Below are positions 4,828 through 5,201 of a DNA stretch of 5,201 bases, one piece after another. Numbering within the stretch: position 1 is the first letter of the stretch; every line of letters begins with the position of its first letter. The stretch is from NCBI GenBank assembly GCA_903919625.1, contig CAIXIZ010000312.1, forward strand, positions 1-5,201, in the 5' to 3' direction. This stretch comes from an uncultured Verrucomicrobiota bacterium (GTDB lineage: Bacteria > Verrucomicrobiota > Verrucomicrobiia > Opitutales > Opitutaceae). Under the pieces are notes generated by a model, which was not told the DNA's origin, ran no database searches, and worked only from the letters and a program-made list of their open reading frames with translations. Both the position numbers and the translations under genes were made by a program.

Positions 4828-5201
4828 TCAGGCGGTGACAGTTTCCAGTGAACAGCCGTCGGCGGCGGGGGTTTCGCAATTGGGCCGGGCGATCACGCCG
4901 GGATAGGGCTCGGCGGAAAACTCCCGTCCGTCCGCCCCGTCGGCCAGCAGGTGGCGGTCGCAGATGGCGAACAGTTCGGCGGCCGTGGTGGCCCGGCGCA
5001 TCTCATGCAAAAACGCCCCCGCCGGATCCACGCTCTGGCCCACAAAGTTCAGGTATTTTTTCATTTTGTTCACGTGCGCCCGTTCGGGCAGGTCCGGCGT
5101 CCGGGTGGCGTCAAACAGCCGCCCGACGTAGTCGCGCACCTCGGCCAGGGTGACCCGGCCCGCCGTCCGGCCGGCAAACACCTCGCGGCACTGGCGGAAA
5201 A
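4828..5201 (-). CDS. tRNA-dihydrouridine synthase, C-terminal part
   Basis: The last 123 residues of a gene entering from the right edge; the frame is open to the window end. The visible part corresponds to the helical C-terminal tRNA-binding domain of Dus enzymes, FMN-dependent proteins that reduce uridines to dihydrouridine in tRNA. The pattern HVNKMKKYLNFVG (42-54 of the fragment), then AFLHEMRRATTAAELFAIC, follows the layout I recall for the end of E. coli DusC (KQWLGYL, then LFMHVR and a T/S-rich turn). After it comes an acidic and Pro-rich tail (SAEPYPGVIARPNCETPA) of about 40 residues, longer than in E. coli. The FMN-binding barrel and catalytic cysteine lie outside the window, so the Dus subclass cannot be fixed. 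A GTG at 5181-5179 is internal, not a start. It converges with the anti-sigma gene. Confidence 0.75.
   Translation of the reverse strand, partial: FRQCREVFAGRTAGRVTLAEVRDYVGRLFDATRTPDLPERAHVNKMKKYLNFVGQSVDPAGAFLHEMRRATTAAELFAICDRHLLADGADGREFSAEPYPGVIARPNCETPAADGCSLETVTA

Noticed and set aside
1..5201. Defence system, CRISPR array, insertion sequence or prophage
   Set aside because: No transposase, integrase, nuclease, spaced repeats or target-site duplications were seen; tRNA-Lys is intact with no integrase or attachment repeat beside it.

Overview
The window is GC-rich chromosomal DNA with short intergenic gaps. The gene mix is an HTH-fused MBL hydrolase, a single-cluster ferredoxin, a PAS histidine kinase, a CCA-encoding tRNA-Lys, an ECF sigma/anti-sigma pair and a Dus enzyme. 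The style of these proteins resembles Verrucomicrobiota, perhaps Opitutaceae. That placement is inferred from remembered family resemblance; no search was done.

Left part (1-1576). The minus strand carries the first 40 codons of a biotin-synthesis aminotransferase (bioA) at the window edge. A candidate -10 box and a near-palindrome that covers its Shine-Dalgarno lie upstream. Next on the minus strand is a small 4Fe-4S ferredoxin. Its promoter has a perfect TTGACA placed so close to the ATG that the mRNA may be nearly leaderless. Divergent from it, on the plus strand, is a metallo-beta-lactamase-fold hydrolase with an N-terminal helix-turn-helix-like segment and an unusual proline/arginine-rich tail.

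Middle (1577-3315). A membrane-anchored PAS histidine kinase follows, with all catalytic boxes but no receiver domain and no response regulator nearby. Behind it is a patch of overlapping short inverted repeats, then tRNA-Lys(TTT) on the minus strand.

Right part (3316-5201). An ECF sigma factor and a one-TM partner protein, presumably its anti-sigma factor, overlap by ATGA. Directly upstream is a perfect 17-nt inverted repeat that contains the -35-like part of a sigma-E-type promoter (GGAACAA-N16-TCAAA), which suggests autoregulation. A tRNA-dihydrouridine synthase (C-terminal 123 residues) converges from the minus strand and runs off the window.

The region looks like ordinary housekeeping and regulatory DNA. 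I found no defence system, mobile element, CRISPR array or clearly new system. The most useful observations are the probable sigma-factor autoregulatory site, the false N-terminal extension that reads through the antisense of the tRNA, and the odd tail and reading-frame continuity between the hydrolase and the kinase.
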